The notes under the pieces: generated by a model
What the model was told of the DNA's origin: nothing
What the model saw: the letters and a program-made list of their open reading frames with translations, nothing else
Database searches by the model: none
Origin: Magnetococcus marinus MC-1
Lineage (GTDB): Bacteria; Pseudomonadota; Magnetococcia; Magnetococcales; Magnetococcaceae
Direction: 5' to 3'
NCBI RefSeq assembly: GCF_000014865.1
Contig: NC_008576.1
Coordinates: forward strand, 3,376,001 to 3,440,000
DNA: 64,000 nucleotides
Made by a program: the position numbers and the translations under genes
In this document: positions 47,864 to 55,647 of the stretch, in pieces
Layout: each line of letters starts with the position of its first letter
How positions within the stretch are numbered: the first letter of the stretch is position 1

Positions 47864-49032
47864 ACGTGGTAACCAGCCATGCGGCCAACTTGGCCATCAG
47901 GGGCCAGTGCCCCAACGGCCACCAACGTGGACAGCTCACGACTCGCGGTTCGGATGGAGATTCCCAGCGCCTCCGCCAACTCCTGCCGGGTGATTCGGCC
48001 ATGCTCTCGCGTGAGGGCAACGGCCTGCTCCTGGCGCTGAGTGAGCTGGGGTACATCGCCTTCAACATTGGGTTCTGCCAAGGCAAAGAGCGTCTGGCCA
48101 GAGACGACAGACCGCGACACATCTCCCTCAGCCACCATGCTGGTCAGGTGTCGGTGAATCGTGGGTTTGGGAGTCTTCAGCCTGCTCTGCAGGTCGACCA
48201 AAGCCAAACTGCCCGATTCCTGGAGCGCTGAAATGATCCGCTCCCTCACTGACATGCTTGGATCTTCGACGTCGATGGCATCCGGCAGGTGTTCAGCCAG
48301 GTGCTCAGCGAAAATATTCCTACGGGCATCCACCGCTGCGGCCAGGATGATGTTCTGCAGCTCCCGCACATTGCCCGGCCAATGATAGGCCATCAGGAGC
48401 GTTTGGGCATCACGGCTCAAGCCGATCCCGGCGAAATCCTCTCGGGATTTTAGGAATGCCCGGGCCAGCTTGACGATGTCATGCCCACGCTCTCCGAGGG
48501 CGGGGAGTTGGATCGCATATCCCTTGAGACGGAAGATCAGATCCTCGCGGAATTTCCTGTCCGCCGCCATTTGGGTCAGGTCACGGTGGGTGGCGGAGAG
48601 GATCCGAACATCCAACTTCTGTACGGCCTTGGCTCCGACGGGCCGGACTTCTCCTTCCTGCAACACCCGAAGGATCTTTGCCTGGAGTGGCAGTGGCATA
48701 TCCCCGATTTCATCCAGAAACAGGGTTCCGGTGCTGGCCTGGACAAACAGGCCGTCTTTGTCGCTGGTTGCCCCACTGAACGCGCCTTTCTTGTACCCAA
48801 ACAGCTCCGCTTCCAGCAATTCCGCAGGTATGGCGGCGCAATTGACGGCGACGAACGGTTTCTGAGCTCTGCGGCTCTGGTCATGGATGAATTGGGCAAA
48901 CAGCTCCTTGCCGGTACCACTCTCACCGGTGATCAGCACGGGCAGCACCGTCTTGGCGACCTTCTTGGCTTTGGCCAAGGTCGCTTTCAGAGCGGTGCTG
49001 TTGCCGATGATCTGGTGCGGTTTGCTGGACAC
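47836..49032 (-). CDS. sigma-54-dependent transcriptional activator with C-terminal wHTH domains
   Basis: The 398-residue protein starts directly with the AAA+ activator domain (no regulatory domain in front): Walker A ITGESGTGKELFA (residues about 36-43), GAFSGA at 83-88 in place of the usual GAFTGA, Walker B TLFLDEIGD, and YHWPGNVRELQN. Instead of a Fis-type HTH at the end there seem to be two winged-helix segments (ISALQESGSLALVDLQSRL, and HGRITRQELAEALGISIRTASRELS). It should activate RNA polymerase carrying sigma-54. Targets unknown; a repeat array lies just upstream of its own start. Confidence 0.88.
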   Translation of the reverse strand: MSSKPHQIIGNSTALKATLAKAKKVAKTVLPVLITGESGTGKELFAQFIHDQSRRAQKPFVAVNCAAIPAELLEAELFGYKKGAFSGATSDKDGLFVQASTGTLFLDEIGDMPLPLQAKILRVLQEGEVRPVGAKAVQKLDVRILSATHRDLTQMAADRKFREDLIFRLKGYAIQLPALGERGHDIVKLARAFLKSREDFAGIGLSRDAQTLLMAYHWPGNVRELQNIILAAAVDARRNIFAEHLAEHLPDAIDVEDPSMSVRERIISALQESGSLALVDLQSRLKTPKPTIHRHLTSMVAEGDVSRSVVSGQTLFALAEPNVEGDVPQLTQRQEQAVALTREHGRITRQELAEALGISIRTASRELSTLVAVGALAPDGQVGRMAGYHVQRNRLKSR

Positions 49033-49042
49033 GGTACCCTCT

Positions 49043-49059
49043 CACGTTGATTTGACGTG
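49043..49059. promoter_or_regulatory. inverted repeat just upstream of the activator gene
   Basis: CACGT-7-ACGTG lies 10 bp before the start codon of the sigma-54 activator (minus strand), in the leader. It could be an autoregulatory operator. Confidence 0.4.
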
Positions 49060-49081
49060 TTCAGGGTAGTGGTCCGGTGTT

Positions 49082-49120
49082 TGTTCATGCCACGGCGGAG
49101 GCATGGCGGAGGCATGAACA
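49082..49120. repeat. inverted repeat next to the 21-bp array
   Basis: TGTTCATGCC at 49082 and its exact complement GGCATGAACA at 49111 flank a short GGCGGAGGCATG direct duplication. The arms share TGTTCATGC with the adjoining array. Confidence 0.65.
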
Positions 49121-49238
49121 GCATGACGTCATGGTGTTCATGCATGACGTCCGGTCGGTCCGGCATGACGTCCGGCTAGTCTGGCATGACGTCATGGTGT
49201 TCATGCATGACGTCTGGCTGGTCCGGCATGACCTCAGC
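49121..49238. repeat. tandem array with an exact 21-bp period
   Basis: Five full units and one partial unit begin with GCATGACGTC (the last with GCATGACCTC) at 49121, 49142, 49163, 49184, 49205 and 49226. Units 1 and 4 are identical, giving a 63-bp higher-order pattern. TGACGTC(A) is palindromic. A 21-bp spacing puts each site on the same face of the helix (two turns). The array lies 89 bp upstream of the sigma-54 activator start. The period is also seven codons, and both strands stay open in one frame, so a small repeat peptide is an alternative. Confidence 0.85.
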
Positions 49239-49248
49239 AAGACGCAAA

Positions 49249-49278
49249 AAAGGTCTTGCCAGATGCCCAGCAAGACCT
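49249..49278 (-). terminator. rho-independent terminator of the six-gene minus-strand unit
   Basis: A perfect AAGGTCTTGC/GCAAGACCTT stem followed by T residues on the minus strand, 76 bp after the stop of the membrane TPR-like gene. It separates that unit from the activator gene. Confidence 0.8.
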
Positions 49279-49353
49279 TACCCAATGGTTCAAAATCATT
49301 TTCAAAAAATATTTGCTGTGTTGGAGAGCAGAATCTTGCCTTGGTGTTTGTTT

Positions 49354-50769
49354 TTATGGGGTGTTCTTCAGTTTTCTGTTCATAAAGAAAATTCGGAAGG
49401 AAACTACACCAATGATTGTTAGCAGAAGTAAAAGTAGAAACAAGCGAGTGGTTTTATGCTCCTGCTGTAAAGTCCCCTCCTGGTGAGCTTTTAATGCAGC
49501 GACGTCTTCAACTAATCGCTTGGTATCATTATGATAATTGGCTATCAAAGTCTTCATCTCTTCAATTTGTTCTTCAATTTCAGAATCTAGCTCTTCCAAG
49601 CTTGAAAGAACAACTAAAATGGCCTGCGCCCCATCTATCAGCCTCCTGTACTCAATTAACGCCTTCTGAACTCTACCCAATGTTGTTACATCAGAACGAA
49701 TGGTCGTGTTTTGCGACAAGGCTAAAGAAGAAATTCTCTGTTGTTCAAGTTTCAAACTTTTTACGTAGTTAACCAGAACAATGAAAAATGTCTGATCGCT
49801 GTATTCTTCAAGAGCGGGTAGTTGCGCTATTTTCATTATTTGTTCAAAAAAAACGGCGGTCTCACCTCTATACCTTAGGCCGACGTGGGATAAATATACT
49901 GAAAAAAGAAGCGGTATTAGATCATTATCTGGCTCCGACAAAATTGAGTGCTTAAAGTAGTTTTCATTGATATCTAAGAAATCCACTGACTCTTGGTAGA
50001 GTGATGCAGTTGCAAACAAAAAGGCAGGTAACGTCCCATTCATCTGAAGCGTGTTTGCATACTTGATGGCGTGATCGGCGTATTCAGCAGCCTCGTGATA
50101 TTGATGGGTAACAAAATAAAGGTAGGCCAACAATGTACGCACCTGCACTGCTTCTTTTCCCTCTAACCCCTCAATGTTTTCCCTCACTTTTATTATGGCA
50201 TCATGAAAAACAGCCTGATTTTGTTCACCAAATATAGGATTTTCCTCGTCAAAATGCTTCAGAGCTTTCATTGCTTTTTGGTAAGAGTCCGGGCCTTTAC
50301 TTCGTCTGGGAGGTGGTAATGTTGGCAAATGCTGGCTTTGCTCAACAAGCCTACTGTAACTGTAAGATTCAAAAACTTGAGAGAGAGTAAAGTCTATCAC
50401 AACCTCAGTACTGAAGGTTAAAGCAGCCGTCAGAAGTGCTACTCCTCCAGCCATCCCCAAACCGCCAGAAGCAATGGCTCCACCACCAAGCAAGGCTAGC
50501 CCATAATTGGTTGCTGCAATGCCTGATAACCCTGCCATATTTCCGATGCTTGTTCCAATGGATAAAACAATTGGAGAGGCTGTGCCTCCGGTAAAATAAA
50601 TTACGAGACCGGCTATTACCGCCAACACTCCAGCAACGATCCAGCCAATTAAATTTGGATCGGTATAAAAGTGCTTGAACGTGCCAACTTCAGCTGAAAA
50701 TGTAACAGCTGGAATGAGTAGCGTCGCAAACAATGCTACCACTGAAAATGATCTTGTTATCACCTTCAC
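49354..50769 (-). CDS. membrane protein with TPR-like domain
   Basis: The 471 residues begin with a signal peptide or first helix (about 8-26), then two or three hydrophobic Gly/Ala-rich segments (about 38-62, 65-85 and 90-120). A helical TPR-like region (about 165-340; AYLYFVTHQYHEAAEYADHAI) and a coiled coil (about 395-435; LEELDSEIEEQIEEMKTLIA) follow, and a last membrane helix (about 440-460) precedes a basic tail. No family recognised. The start is a GTG with AGAGGTGAATT before it. It lies 58 bp after the membrane nuclease gene and is a likely partner. Confidence 0.72.
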   Translation of the reverse strand: MKVITRSFSVVALFATLLIPAVTFSAEVGTFKHFYTDPNLIGWIVAGVLAVIAGLVIYFTGGTASPIVLSIGTSIGNMAGLSGIAATNYGLALLGGGAIASGGLGMAGGVALLTAALTFSTEVVIDFTLSQVFESYSYSRLVEQSQHLPTLPPPRRSKGPDSYQKAMKALKHFDEENPIFGEQNQAVFHDAIIKVRENIEGLEGKEAVQVRTLLAYLYFVTHQYHEAAEYADHAIKYANTLQMNGTLPAFLFATASLYQESVDFLDINENYFKHSILSEPDNDLIPLLFSVYLSHVGLRYRGETAVFFEQIMKIAQLPALEEYSDQTFFIVLVNYVKSLKLEQQRISSLALSQNTTIRSDVTTLGRVQKALIEYRRLIDGAQAILVVLSSLEELDSEIEEQIEEMKTLIANYHNDTKRLVEDVAALKAHQEGTLQQEHKTTRLFLLLLLLTIIGVVSFRIFFMNRKLKNTP

Positions 50770-50827
50770 AATTCACCTCTTTTATTCAAAAACATCTCAA
50801 TTCAACCGTTGCCCTCTATGTGCACGA

Positions 50828-51649
50828 TCACAGGATATCCATTAGATGCTGCAACTGCATTGTTTGCTCTTGGGCAGAGCCGTAGATGACATGGATACCA
50901 CGTTTTTTAGTTTCCTTATCAATTGCCCTGAGTACATTAGAATTCGAGGGTCTATTCGTAAAACTAAAAATGGGATGAATAGCCCCAGGGAAGTCAGATG
51001 ATCCTCTGAAAGCCACCAGTGAGTTCATATCGCCACGGATGGTAGCTAAACTGGAAAAAACTATGTCATCGTATGCTTTAGCTTCAATGGGAATAAGCTT
51101 ATCGCCCCTGGAAAGAAGGATATCGATATCAGTTGCCCCCCCTTTAATCCCGTCATCAAAACGACCGCCAATCCGAACTACATTGAAACCATTGTCAACC
51201 GCAGCACTCGCAATCCTTATCTCGTTGAGATGCCCCTTGGTTTTGGCAGCGCTGACCCCTAGTGTTTTGGCAAGAGTACTTCGAAAGCCTGGCACGTCCC
51301 CCAAATTTCTCAAGAGAGTTTCTGCCTCCTTCCGAGGGATTTTCCCTTGTCTAACAGCAATTCGAATAAACGTATCCAGCACTGCTTTTTGTGGAAGATT
51401 CATCCGGCCTACATTTCTACGCACACTAGCGATATCTCCAGCTTTTTGAATCATCTCAGTTAAATGGATAATCTGATCTTCAGATAATGCCCCTTTGACA
51501 TAACCTAATCGAACTGTTTCTGAGGCAACTTGCGATCCTTTGAGTAAGTTACCCCAAAAAGGAAAGGCTTCATTGATCCAAGGGCCACCCATAAAAAGAA
51601 TCAGCGCTATGCTGCTTAGGATAATTTTCAATGGTTTATTTCTATCCAT
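50828..51649 (-). CDS. membrane-anchored PD-(D/E)XK nuclease-like protein
   Basis: An N-terminal membrane segment (residues about 8-22, IILSSIALILFMG) is followed by a helical region (about 40-130) and a C-terminal domain with GHLNEIRIASAAVDNGF (Glu143), GGATDIDILL (Asp174/176) and LIPIEAKAYDD (Glu189-x-Lys191). Spaced this way they make the PD-(D/E)XK core of restriction-type nucleases. The single N-terminal segment suggests attachment to the inner membrane, with the nuclease side unknown. Nuclease activity is inferred. Adjacent to a TPR-like membrane protein and to the two-component/ATPase genes. Confidence 0.75.
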   Translation of the reverse strand: MDRNKPLKIILSSIALILFMGGPWINEAFPFWGNLLKGSQVASETVRLGYVKGALSEDQIIHLTEMIQKAGDIASVRRNVGRMNLPQKAVLDTFIRIAVRQGKIPRKEAETLLRNLGDVPGFRSTLAKTLGVSAAKTKGHLNEIRIASAAVDNGFNVVRIGGRFDDGIKGGATDIDILLSRGDKLIPIEAKAYDDIVFSSLATIRGDMNSLVAFRGSSDFPGAIHPIFSFTNRPSNSNVLRAIDKETKKRGIHVIYGSAQEQTMQLQHLMDIL

Positions 51650-51908
51650 TGCTGTATGCCTTCCTTCTTGGCTCTTATGGGGTGTTCTAAGCTGGTGACA
51701 CAGCTATGAGATTTTCCCAGGGAAAAAATCAAACGTGGCTTAGTCATTCAACTGCAACCAGATTGGGGGACAGATTCTTTCTAAAAAATCGTAGAGATCA
51801 TTTTGTCGCATATCGGAAAATCTCACGCACAACAAGAAAAAGCAGAAGATATGGCAGGATGGCCGTGTATAAGATCCCCATGACTATCATTGTTGATAAA
51901 GTTATATC

Positions 51909-53505
51909 CTCAAGTTTCGCAGTTCGTTGACCGATCAATTGGGCTGATATTTGCCAACCAAATCAAGGGCAAAGCTGCCTCGTGTATGCTATAATTCTGA
52001 TGTAGAATCAGTCAGATAGCTCAGGGACGAGGCCAGCTTCATGAATCAGCATAACAGGGAACAGGCTACTGTGCCTACCCCCATGATTGACGAGATCAAA
52101 ACCCAATCCTTTGGAGTATTCGGCGTAGATAATGCTATCGTCGATTTTCTCCAGGAAATTGGCTTCCAGGCGATATTCAATCGGCGCGGATGGAGCAAAC
52201 GAACGGGGAAGGATCTTCCGACGCTGATCATGTTACTGATCCTGCATCCTCTGCTGAAGGTGCCGTCCATTCACCTTTTTTGCCGCGATCACTTTCTGTC
52301 GGTCTTCGCGGTAGGCAAGGATACCTTCTACCGGTTGCTCCAACGCCAATTTCCATGGCGGAATGCGCATTGGGCGCTAATCAAAAAGTTACTACCCCAG
52401 TGGCGAACGCTGGATCTCGGCCCCGGCTACCTTGTTGCCGATACCACCGTCAAAGAGAAGCGTGGTGATCGTATTGAAGGTGTTTGCTGGCATCATGACC
52501 ACAATACCGGCCGCTCGGTTGCAGGTTTTGAAGCAGCCCACTTGGTCTGGGTTAACAAGCAGGGAACCTTGCCACTGGATGCCGCTTTGCGTTTTTCAAA
52601 GCGGCCTCTGATCAGCAATCTGCTCCACATCCTCAGTTACCGGTTCGATTGTCGCTCACATCTTGGACGGCGTTACCGTGAGGCGGCCAAGATGTCTAAG
52701 CTTGATCAGACTGTGGACATGGTTGCCAGAGCCATTCAAGCCGGGATTCCGGCCCAGTATTTTCTCGCCGATGCTTGGTACTCATCGGTTAAGTTCGTCA
52801 AGAAAATCCTGGATCTGGGCGTGATCCCCCTGATCCGATGGAAGCGCAACAACACCAAGTTCCTATTCCAGGGCGAGAGACTGACCAGCGCCGAACTTTA
52901 CACCCGGTTTGCCAAGGGCAAGATCAGGAAAGCTAAGGGGTCCAAGCGCTTCAAAGGAACCTTCCTAGATGCAGAGCACCCCGAAATCGGCCTTATACGT
53001 CTGTTCTTCGTCCGGCTGATCGATCCGAAAACCGGCTCGAAGGAGTGGGCCGTCTTTCTGACCACAGACCGGTCAATGGGGCTGTCAAATATGATCGAGC
53101 ACTACGCCAACCGCTGGGGGATCGAAGTTTTCTACAAGGAATCCAAACAGCACCTCGGTTTCCTTAATGAGTCCGTCCGATCCTTCGAAGCAGTCATCGC
53201 CTGCCTACACCTAGCTGCCATGCGCCATGCTGTCCTCTCCAGCATGGTAGCGATCAAAGGCAGCCAGCGGGATCAACTCTCCCACAATCTGGCCGCTTTG
53301 ACCTATGCCCGAAAGCTCTGGCATACCTTCCGCGCCATCTTCAATGATGCCCTTGGCCGAACATCCATTCTTGAAAATCACCAAAAAAACGAGGTAATTG
53401 AACTCCTTGAACAGGAGGTTGAGGCTTGGCTCAGCAAGGCATTGATGCTCGATCCCCTTGGTTCACAACGTCAAATTCTGGCCGAAACGAACTGCGAAAC
53501 TTGAG
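51909..53505 (+). mobile_element. IS4-family insertion sequence (1597 bp) with intact transposase
   Basis: The ends are perfect 20-bp inverted repeats, CTCAAGTTTCGCAGTTCGTT at the left and its complement at the right. The 7-bp duplication TTATATC flanks it (51902-51908 and 53506-53512), which shows a recent clean insertion. One gene fills the element. Confidence 0.93.
52041..53504 (+). CDS. IS4-family transposase
   Basis: The 487-residue DDE transposase shows the first Asp in YLVADTTVKEK, the second in YFLADAWYSSVKFV and the YREK signature YANRWGIEVFYKESK (Y-2-R-3-E-6-K) with the catalytic Glu. It appears complete and functional. The TGA stop lies inside the right inverted repeat. Start ATG at 52041. 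Confidence 0.93.
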   Translation: MNQHNREQATVPTPMIDEIKTQSFGVFGVDNAIVDFLQEIGFQAIFNRRGWSKRTGKDLPTLIMLLILHPLLKVPSIHLFCRDHFLSVFAVGKDTFYRLLQRQFPWRNAHWALIKKLLPQWRTLDLGPGYLVADTTVKEKRGDRIEGVCWHHDHNTGRSVAGFEAAHLVWVNKQGTLPLDAALRFSKRPLISNLLHILSYRFDCRSHLGRRYREAAKMSKLDQTVDMVARAIQAGIPAQYFLADAWYSSVKFVKKILDLGVIPLIRWKRNNTKFLFQGERLTSAELYTRFAKGKIRKAKGSKRFKGTFLDAEHPEIGLIRLFFVRLIDPKTGSKEWAVFLTTDRSMGLSNMIEHYANRWGIEVFYKESKQHLGFLNESVRSFEAVIACLHLAAMRHAVLSSMVAIKGSQRDQLSHNLAALTYARKLWHTFRAIFNDALGRTSILENHQKNEVIELLEQEVEAWLSKALMLDPLGSQRQILAETNCET

Positions 53506-53573
53506 TTATATCGCTTGTGTTCATTATTCATCTCCACAGTGAGGCTTCTGATTTGATTCAAAAAGACAAAATA

Positions 53574-54515
53574 TTATGCCGCCAACCTCATCTTCTGAAT
53601 TATAGCTGATAGCTGCCGGATCTCCCGCTGACTATGCAAAGCAAGCTGGGTATGGTCAATCTCACCAATGATAATCTCGGGCTTGATCCGATAACTGCCC
53701 ATCTTGTCGTTCTCATAAAAGGACATTCCACCAGGGAGCAGCGGCTTCAGAGAGCTGTTGAGGTTGGACATCCCCTTAAAGCCATCGGCATCTCTGGAGC
53801 CCAGATCCTGCTTGTGAACCCAGCCTGAGTCATCCTGTGCTCTACCAGCCACCATGCGCATGAGTAAAAGGAGCTGGGCATCAGGCAAGTGCTGTGAAAC
53901 ACCGTTAATAGCGACCTCTGTCCGTTTGCCCTCGATTTGGCCAGGGATCGTTAGGCTGATATCAGAGCGTTCTGTTTTTCGCTTGGGTGCGACAGGCCGG
54001 GAATTACTCCGGCTTGGCTTGCCTCTGGCCAGCTCCATGATGTGAGCACAATCCGCATGGTTTTCCCGACCACTTTTGACCAAACACTCCTGGATCTTGA
54101 TGTGAAGTGGTGGATTGTTTTCTCCAAGCGGTTTGAGAATGAAGTCATCCGCCCCGTTCTGCAGCATTCCAATCACGTTGAACATCTCCTTGGCGTGACC
54201 ACTCATGGCCAGGATCTGGAGATGGTGTTGATCATTGTCATTCCGATGAGGGTAGCGATCTCGAATCTGGCGCTGAAGCTGAGCACCCGCCTCAACCATA
54301 GGGTAGATGGCATCGGCATCCACTTTGATCTGAAGATCAAGGATGGCGAAGCAAAACTGCCCTTCCTCCATCAACCGCAGCCCCTCTTCCTGGGTCTCGG
54401 CATGGATGAAGTCATGGCCAAGGGATTTGAGGAGATCGCCCAACGCTTCTGCCAGATTCAGGTCATCCTCAACAATCAGCGCCACATGCTTGTTTTTCGC
54501 TCTGTTACTCACCAT
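53574..54515 (-). CDS. response regulator with divergent C-terminal winged-helix-like domain
   Basis: The receiver (about residues 10-140) is canonical, with EDD at 16-18, phosphoacceptor Asp60 (FAILDLQIK), Ser105 and Lys128 (FILKPLGEN), but carries an insertion of about 30 residues after Asp60. The C-terminal part (about 190-290: GVSQHLPDAQLLLLMRMVAG, GMSNLNSSLKPLL, KMGSYRIKPEI) looks like a distant OmpR-type winged helix. It probably converts the kinase signal into DNA binding. It overlaps the kinase gene by 7 bp, so the two are made together. Confidence 0.85.
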   Translation of the reverse strand: MVSNRAKNKHVALIVEDDLNLAEALGDLLKSLGHDFIHAETQEEGLRLMEEGQFCFAILDLQIKVDADAIYPMVEAGAQLQRQIRDRYPHRNDNDQHHLQILAMSGHAKEMFNVIGMLQNGADDFILKPLGENNPPLHIKIQECLVKSGRENHADCAHIMELARGKPSRSNSRPVAPKRKTERSDISLTIPGQIEGKRTEVAINGVSQHLPDAQLLLLMRMVAGRAQDDSGWVHKQDLGSRDADGFKGMSNLNSSLKPLLPGGMSFYENDKMGSYRIKPEIIIGEIDHTQLALHSQREIRQLSAIIQKMRLAA

Positions 54516-55645
54516 TTCAGATCCTCCTGTTTAACTGGCAGAGAGATGGTTACCGTGGTGCCTTTCCCTTTTTGGCTAGAGAGCTGAATGAGGCCTGCAT
54601 GGTCAGATTCAATGATCTTCTTGGCGATGGTGAGACCAAACCCTGTGCCATCCGGCTTGGTGGTGGCAAAGAGCCGAAAAGCGCTCCTGACATCCTGCTC
54701 TGACATACCTGTCCCTTGGTCAGTAATGGAGAGCATCACCCTCGACCTGTTCACCACAGTAGCATGGACCTTGATGGCCGGTGCGCGGTCACAAGCAATG
54801 CATGCATCAATGCTGTTCTGAAGGATATTGGATAGCGCCTGCAGAAGTAGATAACGATTGATATCCAGCATGATGCATTTAGGGACAGAGAGCTCAACGT
54901 GAAGCGCACTGTTTTCAGGCTTGCGATCCCTTATCAGATGAATCGCCTCATCAACGACTGAGATCAGGTTCTCATTTTGAAACTCCAGCTCAGTCGTCTG
55001 GGTAAGGGTTCGAAAGGAGTTCAAGATGGCCATCATGAACTCAAGGCGCTCTTTGGCCATTGTCGTATGCTTTTGGATCAATGCCCGGTTGAGCCGCTTC
55101 TGCTCCAGGGCTGTTTTCAACAAGGTAAGGCTCACATCCATGGGCGAGATGACTTTGACCATTTCGTGGTTGAACTCCCTCACAAACTGGTTCTGGAGCT
55201 TTTCCGCGACCCGTTTGGCGGCTCCCCGAGCATGGGCCCCATGCTTTTCCTCAAGATCTGAAAGCCACTCCAGCATAAGATCCCCATGCTCATCCTTGAG
55301 CAGGTCGGTTTTGGAGATCTCCTGGCGCCGATCCATGGTCCGTTTCGCAGCGCTCTTCACCCAGGCATTGTCATCCTCCTCCAATACAGCAATGATCCTG
55401 TCAAAGGTCTCATGACGGAGAAAGAGGATGGCATGGGCCAGGGCTTTGCGGACCTCCCACTTCTCATGTCGGGCTAAACTAAACATCTGCTCGCCCAGCC
55501 TGGCGTGTACGAATGGCTCCATGGCGGCGTAGCGGAGTAGACCGCCCCCTTGATCCACAGCATCCCTTACGGTGGGCCAATTGGAGGAGCAAAATGCTTG
55601 TAGAAGCCCATCCAAGCCTGTCTCCGGTTTAATGGTATCCATCAT
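54509..55645 (-). CDS. cytosolic histidine kinase with N-terminal HEAT-like repeats
   Basis: There is no membrane segment. Residues about 20-110 contain HEAT-like helical pairs (EKWEVRKALAHAILFLRHETF, DNAWVKSAAKRTM). The H-box is FNHEMVKVISPMDVSL (His160). The ATPase domain has ALSNILQNSIDAC, TDQGTGMSEQDV and GTGFGLTIAKKI. HEAT repeats normally bind proteins, so its input is probably a cytosolic partner, most likely the ATPase encoded 2 bp upstream. Its overlap with the regulator gene marks a dedicated pair. Confidence 0.88.
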   Translation of the reverse strand: MMDTIKPETGLDGLLQAFCSSNWPTVRDAVDQGGGLLRYAAMEPFVHARLGEQMFSLARHEKWEVRKALAHAILFLRHETFDRIIAVLEEDDNAWVKSAAKRTMDRRQEISKTDLLKDEHGDLMLEWLSDLEEKHGAHARGAAKRVAEKLQNQFVREFNHEMVKVISPMDVSLTLLKTALEQKRLNRALIQKHTTMAKERLEFMMAILNSFRTLTQTTELEFQNENLISVVDEAIHLIRDRKPENSALHVELSVPKCIMLDINRYLLLQALSNILQNSIDACIACDRAPAIKVHATVVNRSRVMLSITDQGTGMSEQDVRSAFRLFATTKPDGTGFGLTIAKKIIESDHAGLIQLSSQKGKGTTVTISLPVKQEDLKW

Positions 55646-55647
55646 GA

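Larger units (their letters stand above)
51798..53524 (-). pseudogene. 40-residue membrane peptide gene split by an IS4-type element
   Basis: Removing the element (51909-53505) and one copy of the TTATATC duplication joins 53524-53513 to 51908-51798 on the minus strand into one frame. It starts ATGAACACAAGCGATATAAC and ends TGA at 51798, encoding 40 residues: a polar start (MNTSDITLS), a hydrophobic helix (about 10-31, with YTAILPYLLLFLVV) and a basic end (REIFRYATK). GGAG lies 9 bases before the ATG. It starts 50 bp after the response regulator stop and ends 149 bp before the nuclease start. Confidence 0.75.

Noticed and set aside
49077-49385. Heptad-repeat frames on both strands (plus 49077-49385, minus 49085-49285) over the 21-bp array
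   Set aside because: Both run through a strong terminator hairpin and have no good ribosome binding site. Any 21-bp array is open in some frame, so I list it as DNA repeats and keep a peptide only as an alternative.
51706-51930. 74-codon plus-strand frame left of the IS4 element
   Set aside because: It is antisense to the interrupted membrane-peptide gene and ends inside the IS inverted repeat, so it is an artefact of the insertion.
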